Shown piece by piece: positions 26,576 through 37,418 of a stretch of DNA of 64,000 bases (position 1 is its first letter; the number at the start of each line of letters is the position of its first letter). Source of the DNA: Kribbella jejuensis. GTDB taxonomy: Bacteria; Actinomycetota; Actinomycetes; Propionibacteriales; Kribbellaceae. The notes beneath the pieces were generated by a model. That model had not been told where the DNA came from, did not search any database, and saw only the letters and a list, made by a program, of their open reading frames with translations. The stretch lies in contig NZ_VFMM01000003.1 in the NCBI RefSeq assembly GCF_006715085.1, forward strand, positions 372,001 to 436,000, given 5' to 3'. Made by a program: the position numbers and the translations under genes.

Positions 26576-27124
26576 TCAGCTGCGGAGGAGAAGTCTTCGC
26601 AGTGCGGTGTCGCAGAGTCTTCGGAGTTCGTCGTCGGTGCGGTCGCCCGGGTAGCGGCACTCGCCGAGCAGGCCGTTGACGGCGAACTTGGCGAGGTCGT
26701 GGGCGAGTGGATCGTCGGAGCCGGCCAGGAAGCCGGTGAGTTCCAGGCCGTCGCCCACCAGACCGGCGATCTCCGGCATGGTGTCGATCACCGGAATCAC
26801 GTCCTGGATCACGTCCATCACGCCCCGGTGCTGGACCGCCAGCTCGGTGAACCGCCGGATCGCGACCTCCTGCGCCCCGGACTGCGAGAGCTCCCGCAGG
26901 TGCCGCACCAGTTCGGCCACGTCCGCGGCGGCGGGCTCGAGGACGGCGGCGAGTACGGCGGGCTTGCCGCTGAAGTGGTAGAGCACCGTCGCCTTCGAGC
27001 AGCCGGCCGCGGTGGCGATGTCCTGCAGCGACGTCGCGTTGTAGCCGGCCGCCTGGAACAGGTCCATCGCCCGGCGCACGATCTCGCGCCTGGTCCGTTC
27101 CCGGGCGGGGGTGGTGACTGCCAT
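26576..27124 (-). CDS. TetR-family repressor, probable regulator of the MMPL exporter
   Basis: This 182-residue protein has a TetR HTH (about 10-56: RREIVRRAMDLFQAAGYNAT, then IATAAGCSKATVLYHF) and a helical ligand-binding domain. The ATG at 27124 gives MAVTTPARERTRREI; a longer frame upstream would run through the operator. The promoter is TTGAAA (27160-27155), 18 nt, CAAGAT (27136-27131), then 6 nt to the ATG, so the mRNA is leaderless. The palindrome 27138-27153 fills the spacer, indicating autoregulation. The MMPL exporter follows in the same operon. Confidence 0.9.
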   Translation of the reverse strand: MAVTTPARERTRREIVRRAMDLFQAAGYNATSLQDIATAAGCSKATVLYHFSGKPAVLAAVLEPAAADVAELVRHLRELSQSGAQEVAIRRFTELAVQHRGVMDVIQDVIPVIDTMPEIAGLVGDGLELTGFLAGSDDPLAHDLAKFAVNGLLGECRYPGDRTDDELRRLCDTALRRLLLRS

Positions 27125-27130
27125 GACAGC

Positions 27131-27173
27131 ATCTTGACTGACCGATCGGCCAGTTTTCAACCGATCGGTCAGG
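27131..27173 (-). promoter_or_regulatory. TetR operator/promoter: two ACCGATCGG palindromes
   Basis: CTGACCGATCGGCCAG (27138-27153) is a near-perfect palindrome lying between the -35 and -10 boxes of the TetR gene, and AACCGATCGGTCAGG (27159-27173) repeats the core 21 nt away. Two copies on about the same helical face suit binding of two TetR dimers. Confidence 0.75.
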
Positions 27174-27266
27174 TTTGTGGTCCGCTTCACCCTGTGCCTT
27201 GCACTGTAATGTTGTAATTCAGGTCCCTCGCTTCGCTCGGGGGCGGGAAGTGGAGAGGTGAGGCCG

Positions 27267-28196
27267 ATGCCCGAGGACGATGTACTGGACGCTTACTCCC
27301 GGGTGGTCTCGGGGGTGGCCGAACACCTGATCCCGCGGGTCGCCAGCCTGCGGATCCACAGCCGGCGCGGCGACTCGTCCGGCTCCGCGGTCGTGCTCAC
27401 CGGCGACGGGCACCTGCTCACCAACGCCCACGTGGTCGGCGACGGCACCGAGGCCTCGGCCGACTTCGCGGACGGTACGCAGGCACAGGCACGGGTCGTC
27501 GGCGTCGACCGGTTGTCCGATCTCGCCGTACTCCGGGCCGACCGGGCGATCCCCGACCCACCCGAGTACGGCGACGCCGATCACCTGAAGGTCGGGAACC
27601 TGGTCGTTGCGGTGGGCAACCCGCTCGGTCTGGCCGGGAGTGTGACGGCGGGCGTGGTGAGTGCGCTCGGGCGGGCGTTGCCGGTCCGCAGCGGTTCCGG
27701 CAACCGGATCATCGAGGACGTGATCCAGACCGACGCCGCACTGAACCCGGGCAACTCCGGCGGTGCACTGGCCGATGGCAACGGACGGGTGGTCGGCATC
27801 AACACTGCGGTCGCGGGCATCGGGCTCGGGCTGGCGGTACCGGTCAATCCGACGACGCGCCGGATCATCTACTCGCTACTGCACGACGGCCGGGTGCGCC
27901 GCGCGTACCTCGGTCTGGTGAGCACTCCGGCACCGCTGCATCCGGCGTTGGCTGAGCGATTCGATCAACGGACGGCGCTCCGCGTGGTGGAGGTGATCCC
28001 GGCGAGCCCGGCCGCCGCCGCGGGTTTGCGTCAGGGCGATCTGGTACTCGCGGTGGACGGCGTACCGCTCCGCGACGCGCAGTCGCTGCAGCGGCAACTG
28101 TTCGAGGACGCGATCGCCCGCCGTACCGAGATCACCGCGATCCGGAACAACGCGCTCGTCGACGTGATCGCGTACCCGGCCGAGCTCAGCGACTGA
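27267..28196 (+). CDS. Trypsin-like serine protease with PDZ domain (HtrA-like), no signal peptide
   Basis: This 309-residue protein has an S1C protease domain with His55 (LLTNAHVV), Asp85 (LSDLAVLRAD) and Ser164 (NPGNSGGAL), followed by a PDZ domain (about 205-295: VVEVIPASPAAAAGLRQGDLV). HtrA/DegP proteases degrade damaged proteins in the envelope, but no signal peptide or membrane anchor is visible before residue 30, so it appears cytosolic. The ATG at 27267 has GGAGAGG 8 nt upstream. Its TGA and the TGA of the convergent GNAT gene lie in one TGAGCTCA palindrome. Confidence 0.88.
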   Translation: MPEDDVLDAYSRVVSGVAEHLIPRVASLRIHSRRGDSSGSAVVLTGDGHLLTNAHVVGDGTEASADFADGTQAQARVVGVDRLSDLAVLRADRAIPDPPEYGDADHLKVGNLVVAVGNPLGLAGSVTAGVVSALGRALPVRSGSGNRIIEDVIQTDAALNPGNSGGALADGNGRVVGINTAVAGIGLGLAVPVNPTTRRIIYSLLHDGRVRRAYLGLVSTPAPLHPALAERFDQRTALRVVEVIPASPAAAAGLRQGDLVLAVDGVPLRDAQSLQRQLFEDAIARRTEITAIRNNALVDVIAYPAELSD

Positions 28197-28198
28197 GC

Positions 28199-28627
28199 TC
28201 AGCGATTGAGCGGGGCCCGGAGGAGTACGCAGGTGCCAGGCTTGAGTGGAGCGTTCGGGAAGGTGAACTCGCGGGTGACCTCGGTGAACCCGAACCTCTG
28301 GTGGAGGTCGAGGGTTGCGCCGTTCTGCAGGTTCGCGAAGTAGTAGACCTCGTAGGCGCGCTCGGCCACCCACCGCATCCGCTCGATCGTCAGCAGGTCC
28401 CCGATCCCGCGCCGCCGCCACTTCGGTGCGACGATCAGCCCGATCAGGTAGTACCCGTCGGGCGCCGTCGTCGGCGGGTCATCGGGCGACACCTTGTGCC
28501 CGAGCACGAGCGCGTACCCGGCAATCTCCCCACCGACCTCCGCGACCACCGTGTACTTCTCTGGATCCTGCAGATCCGCCACCAACCGCCCCCGCCGAGC
28601 CTCCACGGACCCACCCGTCCGACTCAC
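28199..28627 (-). CDS. GNAT-family N-acetyltransferase (start uncertain)
   Basis: From the first canonical start, GTG 28627, this is 142 residues. It contains the acetyl-CoA-binding motif A (YYLIGLIVAPKWRRRGIGDLL) and motif B (LYxRFGF-like TLDLHQRFGFTE). The frame stays open upstream and encodes LVRPAVDADLTTCAELI just before the GTG, which looks like the missing first strand and helix of the GNAT fold. However, no ATG, GTG or TTG occurs there; CTG at 28678 is the only plausible start. Substrate unknown. Confidence 0.8.
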   Translation of the reverse strand: MSRTGGSVEARRGRLVADLQDPEKYTVVAEVGGEIAGYALVLGHKVSPDDPPTTAPDGYYLIGLIVAPKWRRRGIGDLLTIERMRWVAERAYEVYYFANLQNGATLDLHQRFGFTEVTREFTFPNAPLKPGTCVLLRAPLNR

Positions 28628-28727
28628 GATTAGTTCGGCACACGTGGTCAGGTCCGCGTCGACGGCAGGGCGTACCAGAACATCGAAGCCTGCCGGACGA
28701 CCCCGGGCTGATAGTCGGCGAAACCGC

Positions 28728-29387
28728 TCACCAGCCGCGCTCGCGCCATTCGGACAGATGCGGGCGTTCGGTGCCGAGGGTGGTGTCGGAGCCGTGGCCG
28801 GGGTAGACCCAGGTCTCGTCGGGGAGCTCGTTGAAGAGTTTGGCCTCGACGTCGTTGATCAGCGACGTGAAGCGTTCCTTGTCGCCCTGGGTGTTGCCGA
28901 CGCCGCCCGGGAACAGCGAGTCGCCGGTGAACAGGTGGGGTGGGCCGTCCGGGTCGTCGTACACCAGGGCGATCGAGCCGGGGGTGTGGCCGACGAGGTG
29001 GATAACGCGCAGGCTGCACTGGCCGACGGCGATGTGGTCGCCGTCGTCGACGAGCTGATCGGTCGGCACCGGGATGCCCTCCGCATCGTACCGCCCGGCG
29101 ACCGTGGTGGCGCCCGTCCGGGCGACGACCTCGGCCAGCGCCTCCCAATGGTCCTGGTGGCGGTGTGTGGTGATGACGCGCGCGAGGCCCGCGTCGCCGA
29201 CCAGGCGGAGCAGCGTGCCGGCCTCGTTCGCGGCGTCGATCAGCACCTGCTCGTCGGTCTGCCGGCAGCGCAGCAGGTACGCGTTGTTGTCCATCGGCCC
29301 GACCGCGACCTTGGTGATCATCAGCTGGGCCAGCTCATGGGTCTGCGCCGGCCCGCCGACCTTGACGTTCCCGTGGTACTCCGTCAT
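28728..29387 (-). CDS. Metallo-beta-lactamase-fold hydrolase (glyoxalase II-like)
   Basis: This 219-residue enzyme carries the binuclear zinc motif THRHQDH (74-80), then GHTPGS, the bridging Asp in FTGDSLFPGG, and YPGHGSDT near the C-terminus. Glyoxalase II-type enzymes hydrolyse thioesters; in actinobacteria the substrate is often unknown and may be a mycothiol conjugate. The ATG at 29387 has GGAGA 8 nt upstream and gives a normal-length protein; the longer frame to 29432 has no better start signal. Confidence 0.87.
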   Translation of the reverse strand: MTEYHGNVKVGGPAQTHELAQLMITKVAVGPMDNNAYLLRCRQTDEQVLIDAANEAGTLLRLVGDAGLARVITTHRHQDHWEALAEVVARTGATTVAGRYDAEGIPVPTDQLVDDGDHIAVGQCSLRVIHLVGHTPGSIALVYDDPDGPPHLFTGDSLFPGGVGNTQGDKERFTSLINDVEAKLFNELPDETWVYPGHGSDTTLGTERPHLSEWRERGW

Positions 29388-29461
29388 CGCTGCGTTCTCC
29401 CTGAAAGTCGGTGACAGCGACGATCCTTTCACCTCCGGCGACTCATGGGGAGCGCGACCGG

Positions 29462-30382
29462 TCAGAGCGTGACCACGACCTTCCCGTGGACGTGACCGGT
29501 CGCCTGGTACGCGACGGCATCCTGAATCTTCTCGATCGGGAACGACGCCGCGATCGGTACCGTCAGCTCGCCCGCCACGATCGCGTCGAGAATCCGCGGT
29601 ACGGCGTCCGGCCCGCCGTTGACGCCACCGGTCGCCCGGACGCCGCCAGGCGGATTCGGGCCAGCTGCGATGGTCGCGATCCGCTCCGCCGGCACCCCGA
29701 GCGCGAGTGCGGCCTCGGCCACCTCGGTCCCGATCAGATCGATCGCCGCTGTCACTCCGCCGGAGCGCACCCGCTCCGCGAGGCCATCGCCGTAGGCGAC
29801 CGGCTCAGCGCCCAACCGGTGGAGGAAGTCGAAGGTGCTTGCCGAGGCGGTTCCGATGACCCGTGCACCGGCCAGCTTCGCGAGCTGGAGCGCAAAGATC
29901 CCGACTCCGCCGGCAGCCCCACCGACCAGCACCGTGTCACCGGACCTCACGCCCGTCGCCGCCAACGCGGCAACCGCGGTCGACCCGGCGATCGGAATCG
30001 TCGCGGCCACCTCGTCGCTCACGCCGTCCGGCGTTCGGAACAGCCCGTCAGGTAACGAGGTCGGTACCGGCAGCACCACGAAATCGGCCACCGCGCGTGC
30101 CAACGCCCCACCGAAGACCCGGTCGCCGATCGCGAACCCCGCGACCCCGGCGCCCACCTCGTCCACCGTGCCGGCGAAGTCGTAGCCGAAGCCGGCCGGG
30201 GGAGTGAGGCCGAACCTGGCCGCCGTCTCGGGCTGGGCGGCGATCCGCCAGTCCATCGGGTTCAGTCCGGCGACGGTGACCCGGATGCGGACCTGCCCCG
30301 CGCCGGCGTGCGGCTCGGGTACGTCGCGGACCTCCAGGACGTCCGGACCTCCGAAGGTCTCGTACTCGACGGCGCGGCTCAT
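29462..30382 (-). CDS. Zinc-independent MDR-family NADPH:quinone reductase-like oxidoreductase
   Basis: This 306-residue protein matches the quinone oxidoreductase branch of the medium-chain dehydrogenases: GPDVLEVRDVPEP, AGLNPMDWRI, GYDFAGTVDEVG, and a cofactor-binding VLVGGAAGGVGIFALQLAK segment (about 143-161). No catalytic zinc cysteines are present. It probably reduces quinones or conjugated enones. The ATG at 30382 follows GGAGG by about 5 nt. It is divergent from a TetR gene across a long inverted repeat, so it is likely the regulated target. Confidence 0.9.
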   Translation of the reverse strand: MSRAVEYETFGGPDVLEVRDVPEPHAGAGQVRIRVTVAGLNPMDWRIAAQPETAARFGLTPPAGFGYDFAGTVDEVGAGVAGFAIGDRVFGGALARAVADFVVLPVPTSLPDGLFRTPDGVSDEVAATIPIAGSTAVAALAATGVRSGDTVLVGGAAGGVGIFALQLAKLAGARVIGTASASTFDFLHRLGAEPVAYGDGLAERVRSGGVTAAIDLIGTEVAEAALALGVPAERIATIAAGPNPPGGVRATGGVNGGPDAVPRILDAIVAGELTVPIAASFPIEKIQDAVAYQATGHVHGKVVVTL

Positions 30383-30400
30383 GGCGACCTCCAGAATGAT

Positions 30401-30445
30401 GGGACTTGGTGCCGTCACGATACCGCAGTGACGGGACCAAGTCCC
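30401..30445. promoter_or_regulatory. TetR operator: 18-bp inverted repeat between divergent genes
   Basis: GGGACTTGGTGCCGTCAC (30401-30418) and GTGACGGGACCAAGTCCC (30428-30445) are reverse complements at 17 of 18 positions, separated by 9 nt. The right arm ends 2 nt before the TAGACT -10 box of the TetR gene and the left arm ends 19 nt from the oxidoreductase start codon, so one bound repressor could block both. Confidence 0.78.
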
Positions 30446-30459
30446 GCTAGACTGTGACC

Positions 30460-31023
30460 ATGGGCCGCTGGGAACCGAACGCGACCGATCGCCTGGTCGT
30501 CGCCGCGCTCGAACTGTTCGAGACGAACGGGTACGAGAACACGACGGTGATCGGCATCGCGGAGCGGGCCGGCCTGACCAAGAGCACGTTCTTCCGGCAT
30601 TTCCAGGACAAGCGCGAAGTCCTGTTCGGCCGGAGTTCCCTCGCCGATGTGCTCGCCGAGGGAATCGCGAAGGCGCCGGCCGACGCCGAACCGCTCGAGG
30701 CAGTGGCCTGCGCGCTGGAACTGCTCGCCCAGGACGTCTTCACTCCGGAGCGCCGCGACTTCATCGCTCGGCGGCAGGCTGTCGTCGCGACCCATCCCGA
30801 ACTGCGGGAACGCGAAGCGCTCAAGGGCCTCGGCCTGATCGCGGCGATGACCGGCGCGCTCGAGCGACGCGGCCTTCCGGCCCTCACCGCGCGGGTGACG
30901 GCGGAGTTGGGCGCGCTGGCACTGGAGCTCGCCTATACCCGCTGGGGCTCCGCTTCCCGGGACTTCACCGAGGTGGCCCGGGAGGCGCTGGACGAGGTCC
31001 GGTCCGCGGCGCCTGCGCGTTGA
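30460..31023 (+). CDS. TetR-family regulator divergent from the MDR oxidoreductase
   Basis: This 187-residue protein has an N-terminal HTH (TDRLVVAALELFETNGYENT, then IAERAGLTKSTFFRHFQDK, about 8-55) and a helical ligand domain. TAGACT (30448-30453) ends 6 nt before the ATG, so it is probably leaderless; a GTG two codons upstream overlaps the -10 box. The adjacent inverted repeat suggests it represses both itself and the divergent oxidoreductase, released by an electrophile or quinone-like ligand (inference). Confidence 0.88.
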   Translation: MGRWEPNATDRLVVAALELFETNGYENTTVIGIAERAGLTKSTFFRHFQDKREVLFGRSSLADVLAEGIAKAPADAEPLEAVACALELLAQDVFTPERRDFIARRQAVVATHPELREREALKGLGLIAAMTGALERRGLPALTARVTAELGALALELAYTRWGSASRDFTEVAREALDEVRSAAPAR

Positions 31024-31048
31024 CACCTGGGTACTGCGAGGAGGCCGG

Positions 31049-31082
31049 TTCGACCGGTGCCACGGATCGAATATACTTTCGA
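31049..31082 (+). promoter_or_regulatory. uvrA promoter overlapped by a LexA-type SOS box
   Basis: TTCGAC (31049-31054), 17 nt, TATACT (31072-31077) form a good promoter. TCGAATATACTTTCGA (31067-31082) covers the -10 box and matches the actinobacterial LexA consensus TCGAAC-N4-GTTCGA at 10 of 12 defined positions. LexA bound here would block uvrA until DNA damage. The leader to the uvrA GTG is about 110 nt. Confidence 0.72.
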
Positions 31083-31193
31083 AGCCGGGCGGCACCTCCG
31101 GCGGCGGAAGTTTTTGTCGGTGGGCCTCGTTAGCATGACCGGGCAGGCCGGAGAACCGTCCGGAAACCCTCGAGAACGGCTGAGAGTGAGCTT

Positions 31194-34217
<3,024 letters not shown>

Positions 34218-34240
34218 GCCCCGCCGAACGCACCACCGGA

Positions 34241-34269
34241 CCGTCGGACTACTCGTAAGCACCCGACGG
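34241..34269. terminator. Possible hairpin after uvrA
   Basis: CCGTCGG (34241-34247) and CCGACGG (34263-34269) can pair across a 15-nt loop, between the convergent uvrA and the next gene. The stem is short, so the call is weak. Confidence 0.35.
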
Positions 34270-34298
34270 CCACGGTCAGCGGCGGTCGGGGTGGGGGG

Positions 34299-35195
34299 TC
34301 AGCGGCGGAAGAGTTGTTGCCAGAGGTGGCGTAGCCAGGTGCGGCGGGGGGTTGGTAGGAGGGCTGCCGGCAGTACGACGGACGGTGGTGTGGCGAGGGT
34401 GACCGGGACCTGGACCATGCGGTCGCCCTGTAACCAGTAGAGGTCCTGGCTGCACTGGTCGGCGGCGCCCTGGTAGGTCTCGGCCACGTACGCGGCCAAC
34501 CGGTCCGCGACCTCCTGTCCCACGTCCGCCGGGCAGAACGCGACCGTGCTCAACCGCGGTACGCCGACCAGCACGCCCATCCCGATCGACGCCTGCGGCA
34601 TGAGTTTCTCCCGGTCGACGATCGCCATCGACACCAGCGGATCGTCCTCCCGGGCGAGCACCGAGAAGCCGTCGTGCGCGACCGGCCGCAGGTCGGCGAT
34701 CTGGTCCAGCGTCAGCTGCACCGGCGACGGTACGTCGGGGTCGCCGAGCCCGAGCATCGATCGCCGGACGACTGTCAGCCGCCGGTAGTCGTTCCCGGTA
34801 CAGATGAACACCACGACCTCGAAGTGGTCGCCGAACGGGATCAACGCATCCGCGACCGGCCCGGCGGTCCGCGCGGACCAGCCGCGCTGCAGCAACATCG
34901 CCCGCTGCCGGTCCGCGACATCCCCGAACCGGTGCTCCTCGGTGGCGAGCTCGCCCTCCGCGACCACCGCCCGCAACCACGCCTCGATCTGGTCGGCCCA
35001 CAACTGCTGCGGCAACTGCAGGCACCGGTCGATGATCTCGCCGAGCCCGACGACCGCGGACATCTGCAGCGACCCACGCCCCCAGCCGACCTCGACGGTC
35101 CGGTCGGCGGTGTCGACGACGCACCCCGGCATCCACAGCGGCGCGAGGTCCGCGATCGCCTTCAGCACGGTCGAGTCGTTCGTCGTACCAGTCAT
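34299..35195 (-). CDS. Protein of unknown function (actinobacterial, 298 residues)
   Basis: I do not recognise this family. The protein is soluble and acidic, with no signal peptide or membrane helix, and ends in an aromatic/basic patch (RRTWLRHLWQQLFRR) that could contact membrane or nucleic acid. The ATG at 35195 has GGGAGAG just upstream; a further ATG 5 nt before it is out of frame. The longer frame to 35336 encodes an Arg/Pro-rich leader unlike a real N-terminus. It is convergent with uvrA. It is distantly reminiscent of type III secretion-chaperone-like YbjN sensory folds, but I cannot support that. Confidence 0.7.
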   Translation of the reverse strand: MTGTTNDSTVLKAIADLAPLWMPGCVVDTADRTVEVGWGRGSLQMSAVVGLGEIIDRCLQLPQQLWADQIEAWLRAVVAEGELATEEHRFGDVADRQRAMLLQRGWSARTAGPVADALIPFGDHFEVVVFICTGNDYRRLTVVRRSMLGLGDPDVPSPVQLTLDQIADLRPVAHDGFSVLAREDDPLVSMAIVDREKLMPQASIGMGVLVGVPRLSTVAFCPADVGQEVADRLAAYVAETYQGAADQCSQDLYWLQGDRMVQVPVTLATPPSVVLPAALLPTPRRTWLRHLWQQLFRR

Positions 35196-35431
35196 CTCAT
35201 GCCTCTCCCACCACCACAGTGTGCCGGGCCGGGCTCGCGGCGGACCGGTCAGCGGGAGAAACCTTAGTTGCCGACCGGTCGAACCGGGCCGGCGGCTCCC
35301 AGCTGATTCACAGCGAACCTTCAAACCGCGGTTCAAGCAGATTCCGGTGAACCGATCCGGTGGGCGGGTCGTTTGAGTAGATGGATAGCGTTCAACTACT
35401 TCGATCAGCAGGCTCTTGGAGGTCCAGGTTC

Positions 35432-35989
35432 ATGAGCGATGACACGACGGCATCGGCCACCAACTCGGCGGCAGCCGCAGCAGGCGGTCTCCGCGACCGC
35501 AGGACGGTGCTGCGCTGCGCCGCGATGGTCGCCCTGGCAGGTGCCGGCGCGCCGCTCCTCGCGGCCTGTGGCGGCAGCGACAACGGCAGCACAGGCAGCG
35601 CAGGCAGTACGGGCAGCGCAAGCGGCACCGGTACGTCGCCCTCGGCGACCGGCTCCGCACCGACCACCGGGACGTCGTCGAGCGCGCCGGCCGCCGGCGG
35701 GAAGGTCCTCGGCCCGGTGTCCGACGTACCGGTCGGTGGCGGGAAGGTGTTCACCGACGCGAAGGTCGTCGTGACGCAGCCGACCGCGGGTACGTACAAG
35801 GGCTTCTCCGCGGTCTGCACGCATCAGGGGAACCCGGTCGGCTCGGTGGAAGGTGGCCAGATCGTCTGCCCGTTCCACAACAGCCACTTCAGCATCACCG
35901 ACGGCAGCGTGGTCAGCGGACCGGCGCCGGCCCCGCTCCCCGCGGTGAACGTGAAGGTCCAGGGCGGCAACATCGTCGAATCGGCCTGA
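35432..35989 (+). CDS. Rieske [2Fe-2S] lipoprotein, Tat-exported
   Basis: This 185-residue protein has a twin-arginine signal (DRRTVLR, Arg23-Arg24), a hydrophobic core and a lipobox ending in LLAAC (Cys46), so it should be a folded, lipid-anchored extracytoplasmic protein. A Gly/Ser/Thr-rich linker (about 47-90) leads to a Rieske domain with ligands Cys129 and His131 (CTHQG) and Cys146 and His149 (CPFHNSHFS). It probably carries electrons for an unidentified partner. The ATG at 35432 has TTGGAGG about 9 nt upstream; the extended frame from 35381 lacks such a site. A terminator hairpin follows. Confidence 0.9.
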   Translation: MSDDTTASATNSAAAAAGGLRDRRTVLRCAAMVALAGAGAPLLAACGGSDNGSTGSAGSTGSASGTGTSPSATGSAPTTGTSSSAPAAGGKVLGPVSDVPVGGGKVFTDAKVVVTQPTAGTYKGFSAVCTHQGNPVGSVEGGQIVCPFHNSHFSITDGSVVSGPAPAPLPAVNVKVQGGNIVESA

Positions 35990-35996
35990 CCGAACA

Positions 35997-36041
35997 CAGC
36001 GACCGCGGACCGGGCCAGGTGGGCCGGGTCCGCGGTCGCTG
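35997..36041. terminator. Bidirectional terminator hairpin between the Rieske and subtilase genes
   Basis: Perfect 15-bp arms (35997-36011 and 36027-36041), then one mismatch and four more pairs around an AGGTG loop. It lies between two convergent genes. Confidence 0.85.
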
Positions 36042-36043
36042 AA

Positions 36044-37270
36044 TCAGGACTGGTCCGGAGCCCCGACGTACAGCAGTTTGTTCGGTGAGCCGGTGCCCGG
36101 GTCGCCGACCTTGTCCGCGGTCGAGCTGCCGACCAGCGCCGTGGCGACGTCGGCCGGGGTCGCATCCGGGTGGTCGGCCAGGTAGAGCGCGATCGCGCCC
36201 GCAACGTGCGGTGTCGCCATCGACGTACCACTCATCTTCGCGGTGGCGTCCGGGCCGGTGATGCCGACCGAGGTGATGTCGACCCCCGGCGCGAACAGGT
36301 CCACGCACTTGCCGTAGTTCGAGAACGCGGCACGCTGGTCCTTGTCGTCGGTGGCGCCGACCGTGATCGCCGACGGCTCCCTGGCCGGGGAGGTCAGGCA
36401 GGCGTCGGCGCTGTCGTTGCCCGCGGCAACGGCGTAGGTGATGCCGGAGCCGATGGACGCCTTCAACGCGGCGTCCAGCGCGTCGTCCGCGCCGCCACCG
36501 AGGCTCATGTTCGCGACCGCCGGCTTCTTCGCGTTCTTGGTCACCCAATCGATACCGGCCACAACGGATTCGGTCGAGCCGGAGCCCTGGCAATCCAGCA
36601 CCCGGACCGCGATCAGCTTCGCCGCCTTGGCCATGCCGTACGTCGTACCGCCGATGGTGCCGGCCACGTGGCTGCCGTGGCCCATGCAGTCGACGCCGTT
36701 CTGGCCGTCGCCGACCGTGTCGGTGCCGACCGACGCGCGGTCGCCGAAGTCCTGGTGCTTGGCGTAGATACCGGTGTCGATGATGTACACGTTGACGTTC
36801 TTGGCGTCGGTCGACGGCAGGTACTTCTTGTCCAGCGGCAGGGCGTGCTGGTCGACCCGGTCGAGGCCCCACGGCGGGTTGTCCTGGGCGACTGTGATCT
36901 TCTGGTTCTGCTCGACGTACGCGACCCGGGGATCGGTGGCAACCTTCTTCGCCTGGTCGTCGGACATGTTCGCCGAGAAGCCCTTGATCGACGCGTCGTA
37001 CTGGTCCTTGACCTCGACGTCGTAGCTCGCCGCCAGGCTCTGCGTCGCGACCCGGGTCTGTGCCTGCGAGCGCTGGCCCGCCAGGACGACGATGTAGCTG
37101 CCGGGGATCGCGTTCGGGTTGCCGGCGCCGCGGATCGTCACCGGCGCGGCCTGCCCAGGGGCGTCGGCAGCGCTGCTACCGGGTGCGGTGGCGACGATTC
37201 CGGTCACGGACAGCGCGGCGACTGCCACCGCACCGAACGCTGCGCGTGATCCGCGGAGTGAAGGGGACAT
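36044..37270 (-). CDS. Secreted subtilisin-like serine protease (S8) with I9 propeptide
   Basis: This 408-residue precursor has a signal peptide (about 1-35, ending ATAPGSSAADA), an inhibitor_I9 propeptide (about 57-125: GSYIVVLAGQRS, then DPRVAYVEQNQ), and a proteinase K-like domain with Asp165 (YIIDTGI), His198 (GHGSHVAGT) and Ser350 (GTSMATPHVAG). The mature enzyme should start near residue 127 and be released outside the cell. No C-terminal binding domain is present. It ends 2 nt from a strong terminator hairpin. Confidence 0.93.
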   Translation of the reverse strand: MSPSLRGSRAAFGAVAVAALSVTGIVATAPGSSAADAPGQAAPVTIRGAGNPNAIPGSYIVVLAGQRSQAQTRVATQSLAASYDVEVKDQYDASIKGFSANMSDDQAKKVATDPRVAYVEQNQKITVAQDNPPWGLDRVDQHALPLDKKYLPSTDAKNVNVYIIDTGIYAKHQDFGDRASVGTDTVGDGQNGVDCMGHGSHVAGTIGGTTYGMAKAAKLIAVRVLDCQGSGSTESVVAGIDWVTKNAKKPAVANMSLGGGADDALDAALKASIGSGITYAVAAGNDSADACLTSPAREPSAITVGATDDKDQRAAFSNYGKCVDLFAPGVDITSVGITGPDATAKMSGTSMATPHVAGAIALYLADHPDATPADVATALVGSSTADKVGDPGTGSPNKLLYVGAPDQS

Positions 37271-37418
37271 GGGCGGAACTCCCTCGAGTCAGCGCGAGGC
37301 CTTGTTGCCTCACGCAAGGACCTGCGCATCTACCCTTGTGCACAAGTAACGCAGGTCGCCCATCCCAGCAGGGGATAAATCTCGACTTATGAGTCAACCC
37401 GCAACAGGAACGCAATCT

